A DNA stretch of 64,000 nt from Glandiceps talaboti (lineage: Eukaryota > Hemichordata > Enteropneusta > Spengelidae): assembly GCF_964340395.1 (NCBI RefSeq), contig NC_135560.1:18885098-18949097 (forward strand), read 5' to 3'. The position numbers and the translations under genes are program-made. Shown in pieces: positions 1-11,570 of the stretch (its first letter is position 1; every line of letters begins with the position of its first letter). Below the pieces are notes generated by a model. It saw only the letters and a program-made list of their open reading frames with translations. It did not search any database and had not been told where the DNA came from.

Positions 1-189
1 TCCCTCGCGATGTAACCTTGTGGGTTAGTTTGTAAAGTTCACTTTGTAGTAAAAAGTCTTATTGTCGAGTAAAGATACACCATTTTATTGTTTTTAATGT
101 ATTTCATTTTAGTTGCAGAATTCACTCCTGAGAATTTGATGACAATTTTTTCCCCTCACATTTTCGTTTTTCCTTATTTTTCCTTCTAG

Positions 190-503
190 ATCATTACGTC
201 ATCATAAATGTCACAAAACGTGGCAGAGTTGTCGATACTAAAGAGACTCGTTCGCAGGGAGGTTATTCACCAGTTTGGAATGAGCCCTTCTTGTTCGATA
301 TCCCTAGCAACGACGTCCAAAGCTATTCTCTGGAATTCATCATAATGAAAGGGCGCTTTTATACTCGTCATGGTGTATTTGGACACGTACTGATCGGACC
401 CGATACTACAGAATCAGGAATCGCCCACTGGAATGAGATGATGCAACCACGCGCGCGGGAAACTGCAAGATGGCACACATTACTACCTGTCAGCAAATAT
501 TGA
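190..503 (+). CDS. Synaptotagmin-like protein, last exon (C2B domain end), partial
   Basis: This is the 3'-terminal coding exon of a gene that enters from the left. A pyrimidine-rich acceptor ending in CTAG precedes base 190, and the frame (two bases finishing a codon, then HYVIINVTKRG) is open to the TGA at 501-503. The peptide reads as the second half of a synaptotagmin C2B domain: SPVWNEPFLFDIP matches the conserved NPxFNExFxFxVP strand, and GVFGHVLIGPDTTESGIAHWNEMM followed by ARWHTLLP matches the family's C-terminal G-x-x-x-x-HW-x-x-M and WH-x-L signature. Synaptotagmins are membrane-anchored C2 proteins of vesicle exocytosis. In the third Ca2+-binding loop the usual Asp residues are absent (MKGRFYTRHG instead of a D-x-D-x5-D pattern), so this C2B is probably Ca2+-independent, as in SYT12- or SYT13-type members. 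Which paralogue it is cannot be told from this exon. Bases 1-189 look like intron. Confidence 0.85.
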
Positions 504-691
504 TGTGAAGAAATAGAACCTTGTACGGCTCGCCCTCAGCCAACGTCACAACAGTCACATGGTCTTCTGTGGGTACTGGTATCATATAGAATCAACAGGT
601 GCATGCTCCAACAGTTACCGCCTATTGCGTACAAATGGGACATTATGTCGCTGATCATGTGACATGAACTCATAAGCTCCGTTATTGTTTT

Positions 692-697
692 AATAAA
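692..697 (+). terminator. Polyadenylation signal of the synaptotagmin-like gene
   Basis: AATAAA lies about 190 bases after the stop codon, with a second AATAAA-type hexamer about 18 bases further on. The position suits cleavage and polyadenylation of the synaptotagmin-like transcript. This is inferred from motif and spacing only. Confidence 0.5.
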
Positions 698-1310
698 TTA
701 TTAGATAAGAATAAATGACAAGAAGTAACACAACCTGTAAAGATTTCAACAGGGAAGAGTTTAAGAAATGTTTACACAGGCTTCACAGAGAAACGATTGT
801 TCATTTCACGAACTCATCCCGCATGCTAATATAGGGTATATAGGGTACGTGGCAACGAATGTGATATCAGAGAGCTACACAATGTACATTTACTCACTCA
901 GCGTATAGACGTTGTCGAGACGTCTATGATCAAAGGTTAACTGCCGTAATATAAGTGAAAATGTGTCTTAGACTGAATCCTTTTGTTCGTAGAGGAGTAT
1001 TAAGGGGACTTTTAAACCCCCTGGTCTTAGAAACGCACGCCTTCTATCTACATGATGGCATGTGTGTAAATTCATGTCAGGTTCGATCGTAAAATAGAAG
1101 AGCTATACACTCCTATAAGGGATGCTTTAAATTTACACTGAAGATTTACAAAGCCAATATATACTTATGGTAATTGAGAAATAATATATTGTGAGGCATT
1201 TCATCCTCAGTTCAAGTATTTACGACAAATTGTTATTGAAATTATCATTGTTTGTTATTCAAAGATTCGCCTCCTAAACTATTATCTTGCTAATTTTGCA
1301 AGTGAATTAA

Positions 1311-1366
1311 TTTGTTTGTTTGTTTGTTTGTTTGTTTGTTTGTTTGTTTGTTTGTTTGTTTGTTTG
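1311..1366. repeat. (TTTG)n microsatellite, about 14 units
   Basis: An uninterrupted TTTG tetranucleotide run. It makes an artefactual open frame rich in Cys-Leu-Phe-Val. Confidence 0.97.
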
Positions 1367-1751
1367 CATTCTTGCTTGCTCAAATGTGATTTTGGTGCCT
1401 TTGTATACCTCAAAGTCGAGCCCAATGGTTTGGGATCCCTGTTCTATTGTACAACATATAAGGAAAAAGGTTCAGTAATAAAACATGCGTTCCACGCTAT
1501 GATCCCATGGGCTGGCAAGTACTTGTATACTTTCAATAGATGGCTTAGGGCAACTAATCAGAGAGATTACGCCTTATGGCTTTCCTGGTGCAAAATCCCC
1601 TGGGTAAAATCATCGCTCGCTTTATTATAATTATTATTGTTGTTGTTGTTATTATTATTATAAATAGTCTCGATCGGTTATACCCAAATTTGGTGCTTTT
1701 ATCCGGCATGTAACAATAAAGTTGTTAAGCCACCTGACTAAGACTCTCACC

Positions 1752-1826
1752 GTGGGGGCTCTACTACGCAGAGTCTTGTCTGGATGGCCGATCGTAGTAC
1801 TTAGAGCCCCAGCGGTAACAGCCTGT
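1752..1826. repeat. Imperfect inverted repeat (MITE-like foldback)
   Basis: GGGGGCTCTACTACG near 1755 pairs with CGTAGTACTTAGAGCCCC near 1793-1810. The flanks also pair (CCGT against AGCGG). A short AT-rich trinucleotide run lies about 100 bases upstream. It looks like a hairpin-forming miniature element; no target-site duplication could be assigned. Confidence 0.5.
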
Positions 1827-2934
1827 CAGGGGTAAAATTATCGTTATAATCACAACATTGACCTAGTTGGCTGAGTTCTAAGTAACGACACATGTCCAGC
1901 ACTTCAATTTACTTAATTGAATGTAGTTTTCAACCTCCTAAGTGCTAGTTTGGTGTTCTTGAGTTGGCAAACATTTTATGTGACCGTCATTTTGATAAGA
2001 GTGATTTTATCGGTTAATTCACCTGACGGATGTAATCTTTGCACCTTAATAGTGACAATGACATGCGTTTCGTATAATTTTGGTTTTGAGACAGACTACT
2101 CACAACTACGTCATGACCCTCGCTTCCAGTTTGAACGTCACTTCCGTTTTAATCATGTAAACCGCTGACGGGAGCTGAATTCTTGCAATAAAATGAAGTC
2201 TGCTTTCATTGGAAACTGCTCTCATTATAAGCTTCAGTATTGACAATCATGTTATCAGTAGATGTAAATAATTCCGTTTTTCACCTATACTGTGATTTCT
2301 TTTCGCTGTTCAATTTCCAAAAATATTTGCAGAGTAGCTTAGTTTGTTAGCAGATATTAAACATCGATGATTTTTACAAAAATCAAAAAGTACAGTTTTG
2401 ATTGCTGTGCAATGAAAGATTAAATGATGTACATTTTTGGTTTCGTACAGGAACATACTACAGTATTGAAGACAATATTACTATACATGTACTTAGTAGT
2501 TGATTTGGCGGGGAAAATAAATGTGTCATATCATTGTATTTGGTTTTAGGTATATTCATAACTTTCTTCTTTAGTCGTTAAAAGAAATTACGTGATTTAC
2601 ATTGATTATGGTACATGGGTGATACTAGTACTGTAATTTTGTTTAATGTTTTTTATTCAATGTTCTGAAGTATATCAGTACATCTGTAATACACTCAAGT
2701 TGACAATTTGTGGTTTTGTGATCATATGTCGACATACATGTCTCCCGGGACATGTATTCAAAATTTGAGATCGTTGAAATATGACGCGGGATTAAATATA
2801 TAAGTCTATATATTGGTAATATAAAGTACAGTTTGCATCAAATGGATTTATCAGGAACGTATGTCATCTCTCAACTCATCGTGATATAAGATAATAAATC
2901 ACGCCCTCATGCGGTTGCGATTATATGTAATGTA

Positions 2935-3185
2935 CCCGGTTTTGTCATGCCAGTCGTTGACGACACGTACGTTACCTAGGTAACTATCAAATTTCACTTT
3001 TCATGTTCAAGTTTGCATCAAGTAATTAGTATACACTATATTGTAAGAAAACATGACATTGCGTGGTTTTGTCAGCCAGTCGTTGACGACACGTTACCTT
3101 GGTAACTATATCATATTTCCCTTTTCATGTTTCCTGCATTAGAAATACACTGTATTACAAGAAATCGTGACAATGTATCAATAGA
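2935..3185. repeat. Two-copy tandem repeat, period about 126 bp
   Basis: The string CCAGTCGTTGACGACACGT occurs at 2950 and again at 3076. In both copies it is followed by GTTACC..GGTAACTAT, CTTTTCATGTT and a TATACACT/ATACACTGTATT segment. The copies differ by small indels. The function is unknown; the repeat lies between two convergent genes. Confidence 0.85.
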
Positions 3186-3340
3186 TATTTTCAAATCAAT
3201 AAATGAATGTGTTATTTTAAATATAATTTCCTTGCAGTCTTGATTGTCATCTGTAATGTGTTGATGTACTGTATGTAAAAGACGACTGACTCTACTGACT
3301 GTAATCAAATTAGTAACTAATCGATGTAGCCCTTCCACGT

Positions 3341-3354
3341 GGAGGGTCTATGAT
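3341..3354. repeat. GGAGGGTCTATGAT terminal motif (dispersed element family)
   Basis: The 14-base motif GGAGGGTCTATGAT is also the right arm of a perfect hairpin at 54894-54935, and its complement (CATAGACCCTCC) occurs at 27747-27758. It is probably the end of a small dispersed foldback element, here with a degraded left arm. Confidence 0.5.
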
Positions 3355-3521
3355 ACGACAGGGGTAATAAGAATGTAAAGATGACATAGGGGCGCACTTC
3401 TACCCTAGTAACCAATGCAATGTTGAGCGCTCCCCAAATCACACAGTGACACATCTATACTTCTTTGACTTTTCATTTAATATAATTCTAAAATGTTGCT
3501 CCTTTTTCTGGTGATGTCATA

Positions 3522-6029
3522 TCAGGCTAACCCGATGTAGAGTATGGCGCATAGAGCCACCATTACCAGTGAACTCTGGCATTGTTGGACTGAGGACACT
3601 GTACTTGATAATACATGGACATCTTCAAGAACGACATCCATATCATCCCCTGACTTGGTCATTACGACATAAAAGTAGTCGTCGTCATCAGGATAGTCTA
3701 AATGTATTTCTACTGAATCGGTATCGGACGGTTCGCCTCCAAAACCATCGCTACACTTGACTGGGGTCACTTTCAAGGTTACCGGATCACCCATACTTTT
3801 ATCAGTGACAGTAAAATTATAACAATCGGTTGTCCCAACACTACCAGTTACTCTAGACTGCTCTCCGCCATCCTGGTTTGGTTCCATGTACAGTTCACCA
3901 TTCTGGCCGATATGAATGCGAACACCGCCAGTAACAGTTTTCATGTTGCTAACACCCGAACTTCTAATGTATATCTCAAGACCTGCAGATTCCGGGTGGA
4001 AATAGCGGTCTTTCTTTCTCTGAGCGAACTGTACCCGTCCATGAATTTCGGTCGGAATTTCGGACGGTTTGTGCTGATCAACACTTTCAATGTGAGCACC
4101 GTGCTGGCTACCTGCCAGACCAGCTCCTTCAAGACTCAGGTACGCGTAGTCACCCATTGCGCCACTTTGAATCCCCCTCCATGAATTCACCTTCCATAGT
4201 CTATTAATTTCCACGGTGACGTTTTCATATTCTTCCAAGGCCTCCAAAAACGGATTCATAATGCGAGCCGGAACATCATAATATATGCGTGCTGGATCAC
4301 CATGTTTGCGCAGCGCCACCAAGCCGTCAATATCGACGATATCGGCTGAACCATGCCATACTGTGATGGAGAAGTCATCCCTGAGTCCAAGCATCCAAAT
4401 ATATTTGGGCCACGTCGTGATTGTCCACAGTGCACGAATTGGAAAAGTTACAGGATTTTTCAATGGATAGGAATACTGTAAGTTGTCGAATATCATGGAC
4501 CAGGTGTACATATCGTCAGTGGCCCATGGTTGGGCGTTGGTCGTCCAGCCTAGAGACATAACGGTCAATGGGAAGATTGCATTACACGTACTGATGAATT
4601 CAACTGGTGCGATAGGGTCACTTTCTGAATTCGGTCCTTGCACGATATCGGCATTCACCCACACCGGTTGGTGAATTCTTTCCTCCATTCCCTTCACTAT
4701 TTCCATGGAAATACTGACAGCTTCTAACTGTTTGAAATCTAGCTTCATTCCCTTTCGCGTTTCTGTTGTTTTGTAGACCCATTCTTCGAGTGTTATGTCA
4801 CTGTATACCATTGGAGGATGAGCCATGACTGGAGTGTTCGTTTCGTTCGGTGTCCCCATACCTTCTAACACAATATCACCCTCTAACATCATGGTTATAT
4901 TGTCTGTGCAAGGCAAATAAAAAACGAATGTTAGAATGGTACCATATTTTACACTGCGAAAATCGCAGCTACTCTTGAACTTGTATTGTGTGTACTTATG
5001 TCCTATGATGTGTGCTACTTGCGAGCTATGTTTGTTTATCGTTGCTTTCCTCATACTTTTTAGTCACATTTTTGTCTCCTTTAAAATGTATTAATCATTT
5101 CTTGGTGCGGCAATGAGCACACACGGGTCGACGTACTACAGAAAGTTGTAGCATTTAAAAACAAAAGTAAACAAAACCTCACCGTGGAGGGCATCATCCA
5201 ACTCATCCTGACTGTTGACCCCGTGTGCCCAAGTTATGTAGAGACCGTCACCGTCAACTGCTTCAAAATAGTCGGCAATGTTCACAATAGTATTTGTGCA
5301 TTTGCAACTTCCCTCTGAAATTAGAAAAATATCAAATTATTTGAGACACTTTAAACCATTGAAATATACACATCATCCATAGTAATATACTTGCCAACAC
5401 ACGCTTATATCATTGGATCACGACCTCTCAGATCATTTATATCTTTAACGAGACAGACAAAGATAATAATTATTTAAAAACAACAGATCAAATGGAAGGG
5501 AGAAAAGGGACGACATCACCTCCATCCACTGTATGAGATGATTTTTTAATTCAATTCCAGAATTATCTGGATTATTAGATGTTGTGTGAAATCATTCATT
5601 TGCAACAACACTCACTCATAAATTGATGGTAACCTCCAGTCTTCGAAATGTTATTATTCAAATCGAACTCAATTTCAAGTTGAGATACTGTCGAGTGGAT
5701 TCTAAAATAACCATTGCACCCGATTCCACAAATTTGTCGAATTTGTATACATACTCGTTGAACAAACGCACTACAACTAATTCAAAAAATTGTAATCGTT
5801 GGACCAATGCCCTTAAACACAGTCATCGAACTTATGGCGCTGAGTACATGCATTGCTGCCTTGTCGCGTTTGACTGACCCTCACACTTTGGACTTGTTTG
5901 AGTTTTATTTTCTACATGCAGTTCATAAACCCCGTCATCAGAATACCCATACTTACCGGAATATGAGACCAATAGCAGTAACGTCAGCAAATTGAATATA
6001 CAAAGATCACGAAGAGTCGGAAATTTCAT
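3522..6029 (-). CDS. FAM151/menorin family protein (DUF2181), 3 exons, complete
   Basis: Minus-strand exons: 6029-5957 (ATG, signal peptide), 5314-5183 and 4903-3522 (TGA). All introns are GT-AG and phases agree, giving 528 aa. Residues 1 to about 24 are a hydrophobic signal peptide. From about 30 to 300 is the FAM151/menorin fold, related to glycerophosphodiester phosphodiesterases: YITWAHGVNSQDELDDAL, MMLEGDIVL, PVMAHPP, KLDFKQLEAV, PVWVNADIVQGP and SITVWHGSADIVD are typical blocks. Menorin (C. elegans MNR-1) is an extracellular epidermal cue for sensory dendrite branching; human homologues are FAM151A and FAM151B. Residues from about 310 to 505 form an extra Ser/Gly/Asp-rich beta-type region I do not recognise. 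The last ~20 residues are hydrophobic with no cytoplasmic tail (VMVALCAILYIGLA), suggesting a GPI-anchor signal or a C-terminal membrane anchor. The single large 3' exon encodes most of the protein. Confidence 0.92.
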
Positions 6030-6699
6030 TATGCGAATCTCTAGACAGGCTTGGAAGGTACAACAGATCCATACAACAAAGTTGCCATGTAAAGTAATTG
6101 CAGATGTATGTAGATAGAGGGACGCTAAATCGCACCGTTGCTAGGGAGAATAGTAGTGAATCGCAACCCTGATATCACCTATATTTAGATTCTGATTTAA
6201 TACAGTACTGAACTTCGTTCGCAAATGTGATCGTTGTAAACAGTAGCCACTTAGTACATCCATGAATCTATTATTGAGTTCCATGGTACATCTAAACGCT
6301 CAAAATCACGTTCTTCTCTGCGGGTCTTATACCACAGTTTGCGAAGAGGGTAATCTACCCCATGAAGAACGTTGTGAAATAATTACAGGTGATTTTACGA
6401 GTTAGAATGCGATTGACATGCTAAAAATTGCAATCGTACATGTGATATCGGAGAACCTTATTTATCGTCCATATGTACACCAGCATCCTAGCATGTGTGA
6501 TTCTGTTCTGCATCAAGGTACTGCGAAATGCAACGTTGCATGTTAAGAGTTAATAATTAATAAAACAAAGGTAAACACCAAAAAAACCCGGACAAAACCA
6601 TAAGGTTACATAAGGTTACAAAAATGACCATCAAGAACAATAAAGTTACAGACTGTGTCCCTGAATCAACAAATGTAACCACCAAGAACCACATAGACA

Positions 6700-6870
6700 C
6701 TAGTTTAGCTGCTAGACCTTCGGGCTATTTCTCTAACTTTACATGTAAAAACGACCACGAGTTGCATAGCCCCAACAAAGGCGCTGCAGAGGACTTGCCT
6801 GCGCATCAGTCAGTGTTTGTTCGGCAATCGTCCGAGGTCTTGTTACAAGACTATAGACACAAACTGTGCC
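6700..6870 (+). repeat. Possible SINE fragment
   Basis: The 3' part (GAGGTCTTGTTACAAGACTATAG) resembles GAGGTCTTGTTACAGCACTATA at 19882-19903, where it runs into a TAAATAATGATGATG tail. The shared end suggests a dispersed short element. The open frame across it (6624-6914) is not taken as a gene. Confidence 0.4.
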
Positions 6871-7304
6871 CATTTAAAAAAAATCTCAGAGTGCATAATA
6901 ATCCTGACTCATGAAAAAATTCATGAGACTGCGTTCGCGGCACGAAACAAAAGAATAACGGTAACAACTACCGATCCAGGGACGTATCGCCAAAAGTTTC
7001 CCTACACAAACCAACCCAAAAATTTAAGGGTTCCATGGATTCAACCTGTAACAACCACAGTAGTTGGCTATCTCTAACCTAACTACCATACAACCTGGTT
7101 GAATTCTGTCCATGTTCGGAGCCCCATTCCTCAAACATGATCATGAAGACAAAGTAGTTTCAATGTATATATGATGTATCTCTTTATTGACAAAGTACTA
7201 TAATGATAACTTTTTAACAGGAAAAACAATACATTTCAATGGTAAAAATAACAAGATAAAATTTACTCGTCCATCAGCTCTTTCTCTCTCATGTCTCTCC
7301 TCAA

Positions 7305-7340
7305 CCCCCCCCCCCCCCCACACACACACACACACACACA
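7305..7340. repeat. Poly-C run followed by (CA)n microsatellite
   Basis: About 15 C residues run into about 11 CA units. Simple sequence. Confidence 0.97.
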
Positions 7341-9499
7341 TATGCCCATGTGATATCTCCTGTTCTTGTCTGGTGACTATGACTACTGGGGCAATAATAA
7401 ATCATAGCATTGACCTTTGGTGGCCATGGCCCATTGTGGTCAACCGTAACTCCTGGTCATGTATGGTCACCAGCTTGAATAAAACTACATTGCAGAGGTC
7501 ATGGTATATTGGATATAATAAGATATCTAAATTTCAGCGCGTCTATTACACCCTGAAACCCCCTTTATCGATAATGGAACTGTCTTGCCGTCTGTCTGAA
7601 ATGCCATCCAAGCGATGCCTTTAACGTTAATTTTAATGTTAAAATCGATCATCGTTACAACCTCATTGTTACACTTACGTAGTTAAAAACATTACAATCA
7701 AGTTGGTTTACTGTTCAAAACTGAGATAGTGCCCACGTTGTTTTCGTGAAATAGTTTTTAGAACACAGCAGAAAGAACTACACGTCTGGTGGAATCAACT
7801 TAACTACCTTATCTAGGGGCAAGATTATCTCCTACCACTTTTAACGGATTACCACGTCAAGACGACCACGACCCTACTTTCCATATCTTCTTGGCATTTC
7901 ACAAAGTTTACTCAAGGTAAGGCGATATGTCTAACTTCAATTGCACAAAATGTATACAGTCAAGAAAACTGCACATTTCAGTTTCACTCTAGACTCGTTG
8001 GTCTTTTTCTATTAAAGTGCTGTAGGCTCTACACAGTAAATGGCGATGCTGGAATGAATGTGCGCCACATGATCAGTGTATGCATGCCTTGACCTCGGTG
8101 AGATGAAATATAAAGACATGCTTAGAGACAAATATACAGTGCTACAATCTACGAAAGCCGACAGGGGACTTCCAACTTCCGACTTCCAACTCCAATCATC
8201 TCACCAAATTGTTATGAATCAGTGTGACGACAGGTAAAATATCGTTTCCCCCCATGCTGTCTCGGGTGATCAACTGGGTTTTTTTTATATTCTTGAACGA
8301 AGAATATACAAATTCTATCGGTAACCCCTTCTCATCATATGATGCAGTGAATTTATGGGGTGGGGAGGTCGAATTTTAAAGTTGTGTATTGATGTTGACG
8401 CATCACCGTCAAATAATGTAGCGAGTTCGTGGCACGGTCGCACTTTATAGTTGTGTACGTTCTGTATTGAAGCTGACAATATCACTGAGGTAACGTCACA
8501 ACTTGAGTCTGAGACAGTGAAATGATACAAGAACAGTAAGGTATATGGGAATTGATTTGTATGAGGAGTGTAACACTTTATTGAAATTGGTTGTAAACAG
8601 TAACACTGAGTAACTGTGCCGTATATATACTGTAAACAAATCTATGGCTTTTCCAGAACACTATGTGTATTAATCTTTAGATTTCAAAACTGTCATATAT
8701 TTCGTTGTACACTTGTCCATAAATCTTTATCTCTGAGAGAGAAAACAGGGCTTCTTTGGGTCATGTTAATATCATTTTAATACTTAAGGTTTTATTTCAC
8801 TACTATATACTATCTCAAAATATGCACGCGTTGCCAACAAACACTTAAAAAGATCAGATGTTGTGTACATGTCAATTTACAGCGGTAAAATTGACTGCTT
8901 TACTGGTGGACTTGACTATGTCATAGCATGGATGTATTTTCCAGAGTATATGTAACCTTGACTGCAACTAGAACGAAACACAAATATGAGATCCATTTAT
9001 TTTTCACATTATGTTTCTTTTTGTATACATTCCAATTGATAATAAATATACAAGTTTGTCTTCATAACAATATATATAAAGTAAGCGATATAATACTTTC
9101 ATTGCATATGCTCACAATGTCACAGGCATTTACATTCCATGATCTAAAACAATAAAAAATGCATTCAAATATTGGGCCGTTTTTTTTACCTTCAGTACTT
9201 CATGTTCTACATGAGTTGTACATGTAATTTTGACCATACAACAGGTTGTAATTTCCTACCTCTGAGTAAAGAACACATTCTCTACTAGTTTAGAGATTGA
9301 TACATTTGTAGCAGCAGGATTCGTATGATATTTTCGTTATTAAGAAAACGACAATCTAAGCAATAACACGTTCCCTTGTGGGATACATGACTGGAAGCAA
9401 CTCCACTCTGACCGATACTTTCTCATAAACTATAACAGAGATAAAGTTGGAGTTACGGGTGTGTGTGTTTTACTTCCGTCATACTAAGACCCTACCTAC

Positions 9500-9525
9500 G
9501 TCTATGCTTGTATACAAGCATAGAC
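9500..9525. repeat. Perfect 26-base palindrome
   Basis: GTCTATGCTTGTA followed immediately by its exact reverse complement, with no spacer. This could be a dimeric protein-binding site, a remnant of a foldback element or chance. No neighbouring gene explains it. Confidence 0.9.
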
Positions 9526-11570
9526 TACTTACGAGTAGAGAACCCGTTGAATGCCCTTGCCTTGGTATCTTCCCTAGCCTCCCCCGTTGTACTCGGAGTC
9601 AAAAACAAGAAGATACTAGATATGTAGTATCCCGATGAGAGAATCAAGTCATGATATATGTCGGAGAGGATTATCTATAACTTGACAGCCTAAAAACATC
9701 GGGAACGTGTTTTCTGTTTATTATGTCCAAGAGCCCATGATAAGATTATAAAGATATCGAATTAATTGCTCGAGGGAAGAAACTAAATACTGCATGTGTA
9801 CGAGATAAGAGTTGTGGAGGCGTGCAAGACATCTTTTCTGTTCGACAAGTTGAAATGTTGTCCCTTGCAGTTTATCTACGATCCCCACATACTGCGAATA
9901 AAGATGTACATGTATGATATTGCATGCGACAATGTTCATTTTTGAAATATTTAATTCGGACATTTTGCTACTTGACTTCCTTGAACCGTAGTCTCTAGGA
10001 AAAGTGTATTTTTTAAAATAATATATGCTGAGTAACCGTATACGTTAGAGATAGACGTCTATGGAGTAACCATGGAAGTACCACTATGGAGTAACGTACC
10101 AGCCTTTCCTACGTCTTTGATTTACCGACCGGATGTAACTCGTTAGTGTGTACATTGCTATTAGTAAAGGATAATTAGAATGTAATTACTTTGTTGTCAT
10201 TAGTAGTGTTTGCCTTGGAAATGAAATAATGATAACGTTCCGTTACCCATATCTCACGATGACATCCGGTATAAGGCCAATCGCTACAGGTTGACTCGCC
10301 GGGTTGTCTGTCCAGGACATCGATACATACAGCACACAGAGTAGATCGAGTGATGCGATGTAAAATCATATGATTATAATCTTATTGCATTTTACATGGG
10401 ACTTGAGATTATATTTGAAGAAATATAATTAGTTGAAAACTATTATGCTCAGTTTTTATACATATAAATGAACAAGGAATCAAAAAGACGTAGCTTGTCT
10501 GCCCCTGTTATTGTAATGGGGCTGGATCAACAATAGTTTAAGACATTTAGGACCATAGGTTGTACGGTATTTTAATATATACTTGGGACAAGCCTTGGAG
10601 GAGAAAGAACAATTTTGTAATTACTGTGTTTGGGGTTACACATGACGCTGTGTATACATGTCGCTAAACACCTAGTTAAAGAAATGAATATCTTTTATTG
10701 CACTAGTTGATCATGACATAGGTGTCAAGACAATAGATACTGTCTTGTATGTCTACAGAAGTGATTCAAGGTATAGTGTTCTTTTGTTTCATGCTCCAGG
10801 ACGCTCATAATTATGCCTATTTTTACGTTTGGACGCTCATTTACTATGCGTGACTTATTGTAATTTAATTACTATAACGAAAATTCGGGACCCTTGGCTT
10901 TTTGACCTTGGAGCTGTAAGCATCTATTTCACCTGTTTTGAGTGAGGTTGTGAGGCCGAACTCTGGGCTAACACGAAATGCATGTAAGTCTGTGTTCCAG
11001 TTTTACTCCATATATCGTCTCGTATGTAATTTATCTTAAATACACGTATTTGCTGATCCATACATATGTCACGGAGATCGAATGAAATGCAATTGACTTT
11101 ATGGTCTGTCAGGATGGTTGGTAAACTGTTAAAATGTGAACCACGGCGTCCAAATTACGAATATTCAACATTCAAGAACAAAACTTTCAGCAGATAGTCA
11201 TTATTAACCTAGGGGTGTCCAATCGGACCCTTTAAGTCAACAAAACGAAATTAATTACAGAGATTAGTTTTCAGAGATGACGAGTCGTTGTATATGAGTG
11301 CACGGTGTCTTATTTCACAACTGATCGTGTCATCTATTTTACAGATAAAAGTGGGTGGACTGTCTCGTCGAGTCAGAGGAGAAAGTAAATGTTGTAACGA
11401 CGACGAACCGGAACATAGCCGGAGTTTCTAAGAAATCATGGGTGTTAACTCTAACATGTCAAGAGTGGGAATGATATGAGTCCAACGACGTCCCAGGGTA
11501 GAAGACCTTCGTGCCAGTGAACGACTACTTCCACAGTGGGCGTTTTTCCATGACTGTGAACACTTCCATA

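Larger units (their letters stand above)
504..3521. other. 3' UTR and convergent intergenic region
   Basis: No convincing coding exon is seen. The region separates the ends of two convergent genes (synaptotagmin-like on +, menorin on -). It holds a TTTG microsatellite, a short GTT/ATT run, a foldback near 1.75-1.82 kb and a two-copy tandem repeat at 2.9-3.2 kb. Short open frames here lack splice or family support. Confidence 0.6.
6030..11570. other. Intergenic region between divergent genes
   Basis: About 5.5 kb between the menorin start (-) and the PTP start (+). I see no supported exon. It contains a C-run plus CA microsatellite, a SINE-like tail region near 6.7-6.9 kb and a 26-base palindrome at 9500. 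The last few hundred bases (about 11340-11570) are richer in CpG and probably hold the PTP promoter and 5' UTR. Confidence 0.55.

Noticed and set aside
1316-1630. 104-codon open frame beginning with a FVCL repeat
   Set aside because: The start lies in a TTTG microsatellite and the rest has no coding signal.
6624-7077. Two overlapping open frames of 96 and 86 codons
   Set aside because: No family resemblance, no splice support, and overlap with a SINE-like end shared with 19.88 kb.
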